Shown here piece after piece: positions 36,275 through 44,413 of a DNA stretch of 50,800 nt. The number at the start of each line of letters is the position of its first letter. The first letter of the stretch is position 1. The notes under the pieces were generated by a model. It was not told the DNA's origin. It ran no database searches and was given only the letters and a program-made list of their open reading frames with translations. Source of the DNA: Flavobacteriales bacterium (lineage in GTDB: Bacteria; Bacteroidota; Bacteroidia; Flavobacteriales_D; Crocinitomicaceae); NCBI GenBank assembly GCA_018883325.1, contig VEQH01000021.1, positions 1-50,800 on the forward strand. Reading direction: 5' to 3'. The position numbers and the translations under genes are program-made.

Positions 36275-37531
36275 CTATCCGGCAGAAACGATGGAGAAAC
36301 TATTCCAATCCAAGTATTTTCGGGCAAGTTCTCTCAATTCTTCTGCTTGAATGGATTTAATTTTATGAATGAAATCATTGTAGAAATCCAAGTCTAAATT
36401 TTGATTTTCGACAGATAAAAATAGTTCCATTAATGCATAAGATCCGTCGGCACTTTTTAGCGTTTGTCCCAATAAATAATTTCTCACCAAATTCAATTCC
36501 TCCTCACTTACTAATTCTTGCTGCAATTTTTCGATTTCTTTTCGAATTTCGGTTAAAGTTGCATCTTTGACTTCCTTGCCAACCTCTGTTCCGATAACGA
36601 AATAACCTGTGTCTTTGATTTCACTTAAATAAGAACCAATTCCGTAGGTGTAACCTTTGTCCTCGCGAATGTTTTTCATCAAACGGCTTCCAAAAAAATC
36701 TCCTAAAATGGTATTCAGAATCATAAATCCAAAATAGTCGGGATGCGTTTTGTTGAAAAGGATTTTTCCGATACGAATTGCAGATTGAACAGCGTTTGCT
36801 TTTTCAACGTGAACTGTTTCAGCTTTGTTTTGAAAATGAATATCTGTTTTATCTTGCTTTTCAACAGCCCAACTTGAAATAGAATTGGCGATAGTTGAAA
36901 CAATTTCTTCCTCAAAATCACCAACTAAAAATACTTTTTTCAGTCCTTTTTTATAATTCGTATTGAAAAATTGAACGATTTCTTCTCGTGTTACGGAATT
37001 GTAATCTTCTAAATTTACTGTTCGGCTGAAATTCGTTCCTTCAAAAATGAGCGATTGAAATTTGCGTTGCGCTAAAAAACTTACTTTTTCAAGGTTAATT
37101 TGAAGTTTTTGTTTGCGATCGTTTATTAATTCTTCAACTTCGTGTTCAGGAAAATTAGCGTTTTCCATGATTTCAACGAATAGTTTCACAACTGCAGGAA
37201 GTTGCTCGTTAAGCGCGTAAAACGTGACGATTGCTGATTCAAATCCTAGTCCAACGTCAAAGTAAGCACCCAAGCTGTCCAATTCGTTGTGAATTTGCGT
37301 CGAAGTTTTGTCTTTTGTTCCTGAAAAAAGTAATCCAGAAGTGATGGCACTAATGACGTTTGAGTCTTTTGTTGTTCCTGCATTGAAATAAAAATCAATA
37401 CGTGAAGTAGCATTTGGAACTTTTTTCATCCAATACAAAGGCAAGTCTGGCGTACATTTTACCAATTCAGGTGTAACGAATGAAATATCAGTTAATTCAC
37501 CAAGTGAAGGTGGGTTTTTTCTATTCAGCAT
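36275..37531 (-). CDS. M16 family peptidase-like protein lacking the zinc motif
   Basis: 418 residues with the M16 (insulinase) fold: FYFNAGTTKDS, LLFSGTKDKTSTQIHNELD, YFDVGLGFE, VKLFVEIMENANFPEHEVEE, and the C-terminal-domain motif NTILGDFFGSRLMKNIREDKG in pieces NTILGDFFGSRL and NIREDKGYTYGIG. The catalytic HxxEH is absent where expected (SGLLFSGTKDK), while the C-terminal domain keeps the RxxY-like substrate-binding region. Paired active and inactive M16 subunits form heterodimers in several bacteria, and it overlaps the active partner gene by 11 bp. Confidence 0.87.
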   Translation of the reverse strand: MLNRKNPPSLGELTDISFVTPELVKCTPDLPLYWMKKVPNATSRIDFYFNAGTTKDSNVISAITSGLLFSGTKDKTSTQIHNELDSLGAYFDVGLGFESAIVTFYALNEQLPAVVKLFVEIMENANFPEHEVEELINDRKQKLQINLEKVSFLAQRKFQSLIFEGTNFSRTVNLEDYNSVTREEIVQFFNTNYKKGLKKVFLVGDFEEEIVSTIANSISSWAVEKQDKTDIHFQNKAETVHVEKANAVQSAIRIGKILFNKTHPDYFGFMILNTILGDFFGSRLMKNIREDKGYTYGIGSYLSEIKDTGYFVIGTEVGKEVKDATLTEIRKEIEKLQQELVSEEELNLVRNYLLGQTLKSADGSYALMELFLSVENQNLDLDFYNDFIHKIKSIQAEELRELARKYLDWNSFSIVSAG

Positions 37532-38768
37532 TGGAAATGGCTTTAACTTTTAAAAGTGAACATCTTTTTTTAATCAATAATTTTTTGGCTATCGAAAGCA
37601 AGTGTTTGGAAGTAATCTGTTGATAGATTTCTTGTTCCTCATTGATTCCATTTGCGTCGCCCAATAATTCAAAGAAACTCAAATTCATAGCGCGATTTAG
37701 CAATCCTTGTTCTTGAAATTCTTTAGCCGTTCTTAATTTGATTTTCAATCTTTTCAATTCTTTTTCTGGCAATTCCTGTTCTTGCGCTTTCTTTAATTCA
37801 ATCCAAAGTGCTTTATCCAATGCTTCAAAGCTTACGCCTTCGTTCAATTTTCCAGAAATAATAAATAAACCTTCATCGATTGAACCTGTGATGTAGGCAT
37901 TTATTTCAGCGACTAATTTCTGCTCTTTTTTTAGCGAAATATAAAGAATGGAAGATTTTTCACTTCCTAAATAATCGCTCAATAAATCGGTAATGTAGTA
38001 CTCAGGACTTTTGCGCTCCGCCATTTTGAAGGCATAGTAAAAAGCATTCGCAGGAACATTTCTTTCAATTGTCAGCTCGCGGTATTCTGTTTGAATGGGT
38101 TCTTTTGGTAAAATGCGTGGTGGTTTTAATCCTCCGGGAATATCGCCAAACCAGTAGTTTACTTTTTCTTTAATAGTTGCTAATTCAAAATTTCCTGCAA
38201 TACACAAAATGGCATTGGAAGGATTGTAAAACTTAGCGAAAAAGTTTTTTACATCTTGCATTTTCGTTTGTTCAATGTGGCTTAATTCCTTGCCAATTGT
38301 TGCCCATTTATAGGGGTGAACTTTGTAAGCAAGTGGACGTAATTGCAGCCAAACATCGCCGTAAGGTTGGTTCAAGTAGCGTTGTTTAAATTCTTCAACC
38401 ACCACATTTCGTTGAACTTCCAAACTTTTCTCCGTGAAGGCAAGCGATAACATTCGATCACTTTCCAACCAAAGCGCTGTGTCTAAATTATTTGCAGGAA
38501 GTACATCGTAATAATTGGTTACATCATTGCTAGTGAATGCATTACTTTCGCCTCCAGCCATTTGCAATTGGGTGTCGAAGTCGCTGATGTTTTTAGAACC
38601 ACCAAACATCAAATGTTCAAACAAGTGCGCAAAACCTGTGTGTTCCTCCGATTCATCGCGCGCACCAACATCGTAAAGTGTGTTGACAACTGCCATTGGC
38701 GTTGTTATATCTTGATGAAAAAGAACTTTTAGTCCGTTTTCTAATTCAAACCTTTCAAATTGTATCAT
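37521..38768 (-). CDS. M16 family zinc metallopeptidase
   Basis: 415 residues. The inverted zinc motif HxxEH is at H48-L-F-E51-H52 (GFAHLFEHLMFGG), with the second Glu in NVVVEEFKQRY about 75 residues on. The usual M16 flanks NGLKVLFHQD, YDVGARDE and TNYYDVLPANNLDTAL are present. No signal peptide is visible, so it is probably cytoplasmic or exported without a normal leader. It forms an operon with the following inactive M16 partner (11-bp overlap) and the preceding flavoprotein (adjacent). Likely degrades short peptides. Confidence 0.92.
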   Translation of the reverse strand: MIQFERFELENGLKVLFHQDITTPMAVVNTLYDVGARDESEEHTGFAHLFEHLMFGGSKNISDFDTQLQMAGGESNAFTSNDVTNYYDVLPANNLDTALWLESDRMLSLAFTEKSLEVQRNVVVEEFKQRYLNQPYGDVWLQLRPLAYKVHPYKWATIGKELSHIEQTKMQDVKNFFAKFYNPSNAILCIAGNFELATIKEKVNYWFGDIPGGLKPPRILPKEPIQTEYRELTIERNVPANAFYYAFKMAERKSPEYYITDLLSDYLGSEKSSILYISLKKEQKLVAEINAYITGSIDEGLFIISGKLNEGVSFEALDKALWIELKKAQEQELPEKELKRLKIKLRTAKEFQEQGLLNRAMNLSFFELLGDANGINEEQEIYQQITSKHLLSIAKKLLIKKRCSLLKVKAISNAE

Positions 38769-39725
38769 TTAAAATTGAAATTTAGGTGAGTTTTGTTCTT
38801 TTAATGCGCTTTTAAATTCCATAACAATCTCTTCTACAACTTGTTTTGCTGGAATTATTTCGTTGATTAAACCAGAAATTTGTCCAATTTCTAATTCTCC
38901 TTCAACAATATCGCCCTCAAACATACCTTTTTTAGCACGACCTCTGCCCAATAATTTATTTAAATCATCAACACTTGCATTTTGTTCGTAAGCAATTTCA
39001 AGTTGTTTGAAGAATTCATTTTTTATCAAACGCACAGGTGTTAGCTCTTTTAGCGTCAATAAAGTATCGCCTTCTTTTGCGTCAATTACTGCTTTTTTGA
39101 AGTTTTCGTGCGCACTTGATTCAGGTGTTGCAACAAATCTACTTCCAATTTGTACTGCGTCAGCACCAAGATTCATTGCAGCGAGCATTCCTCGTCCCGT
39201 TCCGACGCCACCAGCGGCAATTAACGGAATCGTAATCGCTTGTGCCACCATCGGAATCAAGCAAAGTGTCGTTGTTTCGTCTCTACCGTTGTGACCACCA
39301 GCTTCAAAACCTTCAGCAACCACTGCATCAACACCAGCTTCTTCCGCTTTTTTGGCAAATTTCACACTTGAAACAACGTGAACCACTGTTATTCCGTGTG
39401 CTTTAAGGTGCGCTGTCCACGTCTTTGGATTTCCTGCTGAGGTAAACACAATTGGCACTTTATGTTTGATGATTGTTTCGATGTGTTTGTCGATATCGGG
39501 ATAAAGCATCGGAAGATTTACCGCAAAAGGTTTGTCGGTTGCAGCTTTACATTTTTGAATCTGTTGGTCTAAAATTTCGGGATACATCGAACCCGAGCCA
39601 ATGATTCCTAAGCCGCCAGCATTGGAAACTGCGCTTGCTAATTCCCAACCAGAGCACCAAATCATTCCTGCTTGAATGATTGGATAATTTATATTAAATA
39701 AGGAACAAATTCTGTTGCTTTCCAT
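38769..39725 (-). CDS. Nitronate monooxygenase-like FMN protein (NPD family)
   Basis: 318 residues, TIM barrel. Family marks: NINYPIIQAGMIWCSGWELA, NAGGLGIIGSGSMYPE, FAVNLPMLYP, VAEGFEAGGHNG, IPLIAAGGVGTGRGMLAAMN, LGADAVQIGSRFVATPESSA. FMN-binding glycines and the conserved His in GFEAGGHNG are visible. Family members oxidise nitronates or, as FabK-type enzymes, reduce enoyl-ACP; the two cannot be separated here with certainty. First gene of a three-gene operon with two M16 peptidase genes. Confidence 0.88.
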   Translation of the reverse strand: MESNRICSLFNINYPIIQAGMIWCSGWELASAVSNAGGLGIIGSGSMYPEILDQQIQKCKAATDKPFAVNLPMLYPDIDKHIETIIKHKVPIVFTSAGNPKTWTAHLKAHGITVVHVVSSVKFAKKAEEAGVDAVVAEGFEAGGHNGRDETTTLCLIPMVAQAITIPLIAAGGVGTGRGMLAAMNLGADAVQIGSRFVATPESSAHENFKKAVIDAKEGDTLLTLKELTPVRLIKNEFFKQLEIAYEQNASVDDLNKLLGRGRAKKGMFEGDIVEGELEIGQISGLINEIIPAKQVVEEIVMEFKSALKEQNSPKFQF

Positions 39726-39801
39726 TGTTTTTAAATTTTTACGAAATTAGTTAATACTTGGATAAAAACTAAGCTTATAGTCTTTTTTGGCAAAGCCGTA
39801 A

Positions 39802-39924
39802 ATCTTTGTTAAACTTGGTTGGATTGTGGTTTTTTATGAAGCTATTAGAAACCCAAAATTTCAAGAAGTCAAACAGTTTATTTATGATTTGGGCTTTGAG
39901 GAAATTAAAGCTTTGATTTTTTAA
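39802..39924 (+). pseudogene. Remnant of an unidentified gene (C-terminal piece)
   Basis: An open frame without a start encodes GWIVVFYEAIRNPKFQEVKQ then FIYDLGFEEIKALIF before TAA at 39922. It looks protein-like (helical, charged) but I cannot name it. It lies just before the half MITE, about 17 bases away, and may be the tail of a transposase or of another lost gene. Confidence 0.35.
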
Positions 39925-39940
39925 TGATTTTGAAAATGAA

Positions 39941-39977
39941 GTATAACAAAGAGATTAGACGAATTTTAAACAGGCTC
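39941..39977 (+). mobile_element. MITE-like element, copy 4 (right half only)
   Basis: TATAACAAAGAGATTAGACG then AATTTTAAACAGGCTC matches the right end of the family; TTA follows (39978-39980). The left half is missing and replaced by the gene remnant above, so this may mark a deletion or an end of the unknown autonomous element. Confidence 0.65.
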
Positions 39978-40010
39978 TTATTTGTTATTTAACATTTCAA
40001 TCAAAATACC

Positions 40011-40222
40011 TCAAAGCTCATTCAGCAAGTCTTTGGCCGATTTTAGTTTCTTCTTTCCCTCTTCGTGTAATTTTACATCATTTAAGGCTTCGGCTAATTC
40101 ACTAATATATTGACTTTTACGCTTGTCTTTAACTTCTTTAATTATACTAACATAACCAAGGCTTATTATCATTTCCATAAAAAAAGGAAGACGACTATTA
40201 TCCTGATGTCAAGTATTACGAA
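40011..40222 (-). pseudogene. Frameshifted antitoxin gene, paralogue of the 31428 antitoxin
   Basis: On the minus strand a 55-residue frame (40178-40011) ends EEGKKKLKSAKDLLNEL and reads MEMIISLGYVSIIKEVKD before. It aligns along its length with the antitoxin at 31428 (LEVLKSLPYV..., AGKKNARNAIDFLNEL). Upstream, in the neighbouring frame, VILDIR precedes DNSRLPFF, matching VLLDIKDNKAKHLL with one missing base near 40207. No start codon is seen and no toxin gene follows; its place is occupied by MITE copy 4. Confidence 0.65.
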
Positions 40223-40277
40223 GGGAATTATTAATTAAACAAAATAAGCAAATTAAATTTACTGTATTACAAATGTA

Positions 40278-40353
40278 TGTATTTTCTACAACACCGGCAA
40301 CGACCAAACCTACGACCACGCCACGCACTACGATGTAGCCTGTCCCGTTCGGA
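40278..40353 (+). pseudogene. Out-of-frame 5' piece of the truncated rhs gene
   Basis: The frame starting at about 40278 encodes FYNTGNDQTYDHATHYDV, an Rhs-like Tyr-rich stretch, then loses homology. The following Rhs frame (IHGNVKTLLQDN) is in a different phase. So the rhs gene has at least one frameshift between about 40335 and 40380 and no N-terminal part (signal peptide, long YD-repeat region) upstream. Confidence 0.55.
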
Positions 40354-42837
40354 ATGCAATGGAGCTTCGGGAACATTCATGGCAACGTGAAAACGCTCTT
40401 GCAAGACAACCGAAAAATGGCGACCACCTTTACATATTTGGCATCACAACGTTATAAACGCATGGACTACCGCTATGACCTAGTTTCTGGAAATGTACAC
40501 CGTATGAGCATGCAAAATGGTGAAGTGGATCAATGGCACCATGCGTATCAATACGATGCAGACAACAGAATTACAGCGGCTTACACCAACTCACAAACAC
40601 CAATCATCGAACACGGACAACTTTCTACGGCATTGGAAAATGAATTGGTTTATAACACGGATTGGGAAAACGATGCGAAATACTTCTATTATGCACATGG
40701 ACCTCTTGCTCGAACTGAAATTGGGAACGATCAGTTGCAAGGTTTCGATTTTATTTATAACTTGCAGGGTTGGATGAAAGGAGTTAATGTCATGAAGGAA
40801 AAGTTTGATCCAGGTCAGGATGGATATTTTGGTGTAGACAGCACTTTTGGAAACGACCTTGCGGCCTTTAGTTTGGAATATTTTAATAATGACTATCAAG
40901 CAATAAATAATACTTTACCTTTTGCAAATGTTGAAGAATCAAGCCATCCTGCATCCAATAGTAGCGAATTATTTAATGGGAATATTCGGTATATGCAAAC
41001 GCGATTGACCGACCCAACCAATTTAGATCCATTACCAATGTTGAATGCATATAAATATGATCAACTGAACCGTTTGAAAGAATCAAGATCTTATGAAACA
41101 GGTTTTGATAAAGTGGAATGGAATCCTACGACTTATGGAGATGAATATTTCAACTCTTTTACCTATGATGCGATGGGAAACATCGAAAATCAAATTCGAC
41201 ATGCTCGAAATGGAGCAATGATTGATAACTTAACTTATCACTATCAAAAAAGTGGTGGAAAATTGGTTAAAAACAGATTGTACCATCTCAATGACGATGT
41301 AACTGATTCAAATGCTTTCGATGATGACATTGATAATATGTTAACATTTAGAGATGATGTTAATCGACTGAATGTAAATAATAACTACAATTACGACGAA
41401 GAAGGGCGTCTGGTAAAAGATTCATCGGAGCGAATAAATAAAATTGTTTGGCGTGTAGATGGTAAAGTGAAAGAGATTCAACGAAATGGTGGAAGTGCAA
41501 AATGGTTGCGTTTTGATTACGATGCGATGGGCAACAGAATTGCGAAACATGTGTATGCTAACAATGGTTCAACTCATGAACGATCGACCTATTATATTCT
41601 CGATGCACAAGGAAACCAAATTTCAGTTTATGATCAAGAGCAAGGTTACCGTGCCTCACAATTCAATCTGAAAGAACGCAATATTTTTGGTTCTTCGAGG
41701 ATTGGTTCAAAACAGGATTCGTTGGATATGTTAACTGCGACCTTAACACAAAACTATAAGCAAGTGCTTGGAAATAAGTATTATGAGTTCTCCAATCACC
41801 TTGGAAATGTGCTCACTGTGTTTAGTGATGTGAAGATTGCTCTAGATCAAAACTCTGATAATAAAGTAGATGGCTTCCGTGTTCCTATACGAAACATAGC
41901 GGACTATTCACCGTTTGGGGTGCAGTTGGATGGCAGGACGATTTCGATGGATAGTTATAGATATGGATTTAACGGAATGGAGAAGGATGATGAAGTGAAA
42001 GGTGGTGGGAATCATATAAGTTGGGGAGATTATGGTATGGATGTTAGAATCGGTAGAAGGTTTAATATAGACCCTGAATGGCAACGGATTGTAAGCCAAA
42101 GTGTTTATTGTGTTAATAATAATAATCCGATATTTTTACATGATCCTGATGGTAGATTTGCTGTGCCTCCTGCTTTAGTTGCAGGAGCGTTAGGAGCTGT
42201 TTCCGAGGTAATATCTCAATTGTCTTTAAATTATTTTGATAAGGGTTTTGATATTCAAAAATCATTTTCAAAACTTGATTATTCTGATATTGCTATTGCT
42301 GCAGGAAGTGCTGCTTTTTGGGGTTTTTTTGATGGTGGGATTTCTACTTTCACTTCATTTATAAGCAAATCCTCAAATAGAAGAATTTTAAAGATTGCAG
42401 CAGAGTTTATAATTGAATCTTCAATAAGTGCTGTTGAAAATATAGCTAAAGACTATTTTAATAATGAAACAATTGATATTGGAGCTGCAATTGCAGGTGC
42501 ATTAGTTGAAGTTGGTTTGGGTGAGTTTTTACCAAAACCTAAGCACTATGAAAGAAAAGCGAATAATGCAAAACACAGTATGAAAAGAGCTGAAGATAAA
42601 ATGAATAGGAAAAATTTCAATCAGTTAAGCGAAAAAAAACAAAACAAAATCAAAAATAAATTTGACAACGCCTCATATAACTACAAAAAAAATAATATTA
42701 TGAGACGGACTATTGAATCAATTGAAGATGGCACTGCAAAAGCTTTAGGTAATAAAGCACAAGAATTTATAAAAAATAAAAATAAAGGAATCACTCTTGA
42801 ACATACTATTAAAACAAATGAAAACAAGGTTTATTGA
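40354..42837 (+). CDS. Rhs repeat core protein, 5'-truncated, with toxin-like C-terminal tip (cassette A)
   Basis: 827 residues remain of an Rhs/YD-repeat polymorphic toxin, normally 1500-3000 residues. YD-type repeats (YDLVSGNVHRM, YQYDADNRITAAY, FTYDAMGNIENQI, YNYDEEGRLVKDS, FDYDAMGNRIAKH) are followed by YYEFSNHLGNVLTVFSD and the core end VPIRNIADYSPFGVQLDGRT (about 510-529), then IGRRFNIDPEW and a unique tip of about 240 residues. The tip has Ala/Gly-rich hydrophobic segments (LVAGALGAVSEVISQL; DIGAAIAGALVEVGLGEFL) then a Lys-rich end. Rhs shells encapsulate and release such tips. The ATG at 40354 is probably internal to the original gene. A small membrane protein gene overlaps its end. 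Confidence 0.88.
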   Translation: MQWSFGNIHGNVKTLLQDNRKMATTFTYLASQRYKRMDYRYDLVSGNVHRMSMQNGEVDQWHHAYQYDADNRITAAYTNSQTPIIEHGQLSTALENELVYNTDWENDAKYFYYAHGPLARTEIGNDQLQGFDFIYNLQGWMKGVNVMKEKFDPGQDGYFGVDSTFGNDLAAFSLEYFNNDYQAINNTLPFANVEESSHPASNSSELFNGNIRYMQTRLTDPTNLDPLPMLNAYKYDQLNRLKESRSYETGFDKVEWNPTTYGDEYFNSFTYDAMGNIENQIRHARNGAMIDNLTYHYQKSGGKLVKNRLYHLNDDVTDSNAFDDDIDNMLTFRDDVNRLNVNNNYNYDEEGRLVKDSSERINKIVWRVDGKVKEIQRNGGSAKWLRFDYDAMGNRIAKHVYANNGSTHERSTYYILDAQGNQISVYDQEQGYRASQFNLKERNIFGSSRIGSKQDSLDMLTATLTQNYKQVLGNKYYEFSNHLGNVLTVFSDVKIALDQNSDNKVDGFRVPIRNIADYSPFGVQLDGRTISMDSYRYGFNGMEKDDEVKGGGNHISWGDYGMDVRIGRRFNIDPEWQRIVSQSVYCVNNNNPIFLHDPDGRFAVPPALVAGALGAVSEVISQLSLNYFDKGFDIQKSFSKLDYSDIAIAAGSAAFWGFFDGGISTFTSFISKSSNRRILKIAAEFIIESSISAVENIAKDYFNNETIDIGAAIAGALVEVGLGEFLPKPKHYERKANNAKHSMKRAEDKMNRKNFNQLSEKKQNKIKNKFDNASYNYKKNNIMRRTIESIEDGTAKALGNKAQEFIKNKNKGITLEHTIKTNENKVY
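41881..41966 (+). repeat. Rhs core-end homology block, copy in cassette A
   Basis: The 86-bp block encoding VPIRN-ADYSPFG-QLDGRT-SMDSYRYG recurs at 43391-43476 with about 80 of 86 bases identical and, in shorter form, at 45196, 46716 and 48984. It is the natural substrate for homologous recombination between cassettes. Confidence 0.8.
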
Positions 42838-43255
42838 AAATAATAAATATTCAAATTGGCAAATTGGATTTTTTATAATTTCTTTAGTTTTTTGCTTTTT
42901 TCAGTTAAAAAAATATTTTGAAAACTCTTTTCTTGAAAGAAATGGGAAAATAATTAACGTTAAAATAATAAATAAGGAATGTATTAATAGTGGATCTAGA
43001 GCACAATATGTTGATGTTTTTTACAAAAACAAAAAATATAATAGAATTGAAATACCAAATAAAGAATATTGTATAGGATTAACAGATACTATACCACTTA
43101 TTTACAATAAAAATTCAGATAGTTTTTATGTCCCAAATACTATTTTTATGAACGAAAGATTTGTTCTTGGTTCTTTAATTTTAGTCTTAGCTTCGCTTTT
43201 TCCATGGAACAAATTAGATGTTTACCTAAAAAAAAAGTTTAAAAGAAGAAATTGA
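42818..43255 (+). CDS. Two-helix membrane protein, putative immunity protein A (DUF3592-like)
   Basis: 145 residues from ATG 42818, which overlaps the rhs stop by 20 bp; an upstream ATG at 42797 is less likely. One helix near the start (WQIGFFIISLVFCFF), a beta-rich middle (GKIINVKIINKEC ... VDVFYKNKKYNRIEI ... TIPLIYNKNSDSFYV) and a second helix (VLGSLILVLASLFPW): the layout of DUF3592 proteins. Position directly after the toxin tip, overlap and small size argue for immunity; the membrane location suggests the tip acts at the inner membrane. Function not demonstrated. Confidence 0.65.
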   Translation: MKTRFIENNKYSNWQIGFFIISLVFCFFQLKKYFENSFLERNGKIINVKIINKECINSGSRAQYVDVFYKNKKYNRIEIPNKEYCIGLTDTIPLIYNKNSDSFYVPNTIFMNERFVLGSLILVLASLFPWNKLDVYLKKKFKRRN

Positions 43256-43265
43256 ACATGCATTG

Positions 43266-43390
43266 CTACTCCCACGACAAACTTAAAATAAGACCTTCGA
43301 TGTATCGAAAAAACTAACTTTAACAAACCCTAAAAACCCACGTTTTTGCCACTTCAAAGACCGACCTATTTTTCAGTTTCAAGCGAGGGT
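43266..43390 (+). repeat. Inter-cassette leader, copy 1
   Basis: Begins CTACTCCCACGACAAACTTA and runs to the Rhs core-end block. It contains a perfect palindrome TTCGAT-gt-ATCGAA (43296-43309) followed by A-run and CTAACTTTAACAAACC. Related copies precede cassettes C (45073-45195), D (46593-46715) and, much diverged, E (48876-48983); the first part recurs after the last cassette (50565). Confidence 0.75.
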
Positions 43391-44413
43391 GTTCCTATAC
43401 GAAACATCGCAGATTATTCACCGTTTGGGGTACAGCTGGATGGGAGGACGATTTCGATGGATAGTTATAGATATGGTTTTCAAAACCAAGAAAAGGACGA
43501 TGAAATTAAGGGCGCTGGAAATTCTGTGAATTACACTTTCAGAATGCATGACCCGAGAGTTGGGAGGTTCTTTGCGGTTGATCCGTTGAAAGCTAAATAT
43601 CCTTATTATTCTCCATATGCTTTTTCAGGAAACAGAGTTATTGATGCCGTAGAATTAGAGGGATTAGAACCTGCAAAATACAATATGTATTCGAATGGTA
43701 ATTTAATCGGTTCAACGATTCTTAATCATGGTACTGATTGTATGACAGGATGTGTTGTTCAATATACAAACAAAAATGAACAAGGAGAAGTAGTAAGTTC
43801 CTATCAAATTTATTACCAGTTTATTGAATTTGTTTCAACAACTACAGGGCCTGTTCCTATGCCTCTAGGTCAAGAATCAGGCGCTCCAAATATGGGAATC
43901 GTTTTCGATGGTCCTACTTTTTCAACAGGACCTTCTTTAGTTGACGATTATACAATGGGTGTTGAGTTTAATCCTCCTGGTGCAGGTGCTTTTGTAGAAG
44001 CAACTGAATTTTTTATGGGGGAGAAAGGACAAAATTTAAAAATTGGCGATAATGGTAAATATTATGACAATTGGGGAGGAAATCAATATGTTAAAACAAC
44101 AAATGTATTTGATAAGCACGCCTTAAAAACTATTGGAGATAGATTACCTGTTATTGGAAATGTATTAGATGGTATTGAGGTAGTACAAGGATTTAGAAAA
44201 GATGGGTTTACACTTGGAAAAAATACAGTTAAAGAAAGTGCTGGTGTACTAGGTGGTGCTGGTGGTGGTTGGGCAGGAGCTGTAACAGGTGCCGCAATTG
44301 GTAGTGCTTTTGGTCCAGTTGGTACTCTAGTTGGAGGAGTTATAGGAGGATTTTTTGGTGCTTGGGGAGGAGAAGAAGCTGCTGAAGCCGCAGTTGAAAA
44401 TGCCTATGAATAA
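43346..44413 (+). CDS. Orphan Rhs C-terminal cassette B with glycine-zipper tip
   Basis: 355 codons. It begins with LQRPTYFSVSSEGVPIRN, the duplicated Rhs core end (ADYSPFGVQLDGRTISMDSY, DPRVGRFFAVDPLKAKYPYY), then a unique region of about 260 residues. The end is strongly Gly/Ala-rich (VLGGAGGGWAGAVTGAAIGS, GPVGTLVGGVIGGFFGAWGG), a glycine-zipper pattern found in membrane-inserting proteins and some bacteriocins. No ATG start exists before the core block; only a weak TTG at 43346. It is probably a silent tip or translated poorly, unless recombined into a full rhs gene. A membrane protein gene overlaps its end. Confidence 0.8.
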   Translation: MPLQRPTYFSVSSEGVPIRNIADYSPFGVQLDGRTISMDSYRYGFQNQEKDDEIKGAGNSVNYTFRMHDPRVGRFFAVDPLKAKYPYYSPYAFSGNRVIDAVELEGLEPAKYNMYSNGNLIGSTILNHGTDCMTGCVVQYTNKNEQGEVVSSYQIYYQFIEFVSTTTGPVPMPLGQESGAPNMGIVFDGPTFSTGPSLVDDYTMGVEFNPPGAGAFVEATEFFMGEKGQNLKIGDNGKYYDNWGGNQYVKTTNVFDKHALKTIGDRLPVIGNVLDGIEVVQGFRKDGFTLGKNTVKESAGVLGGAGGGWAGAVTGAAIGSAFGPVGTLVGGVIGGFFGAWGGEEAAEAAVENAYE

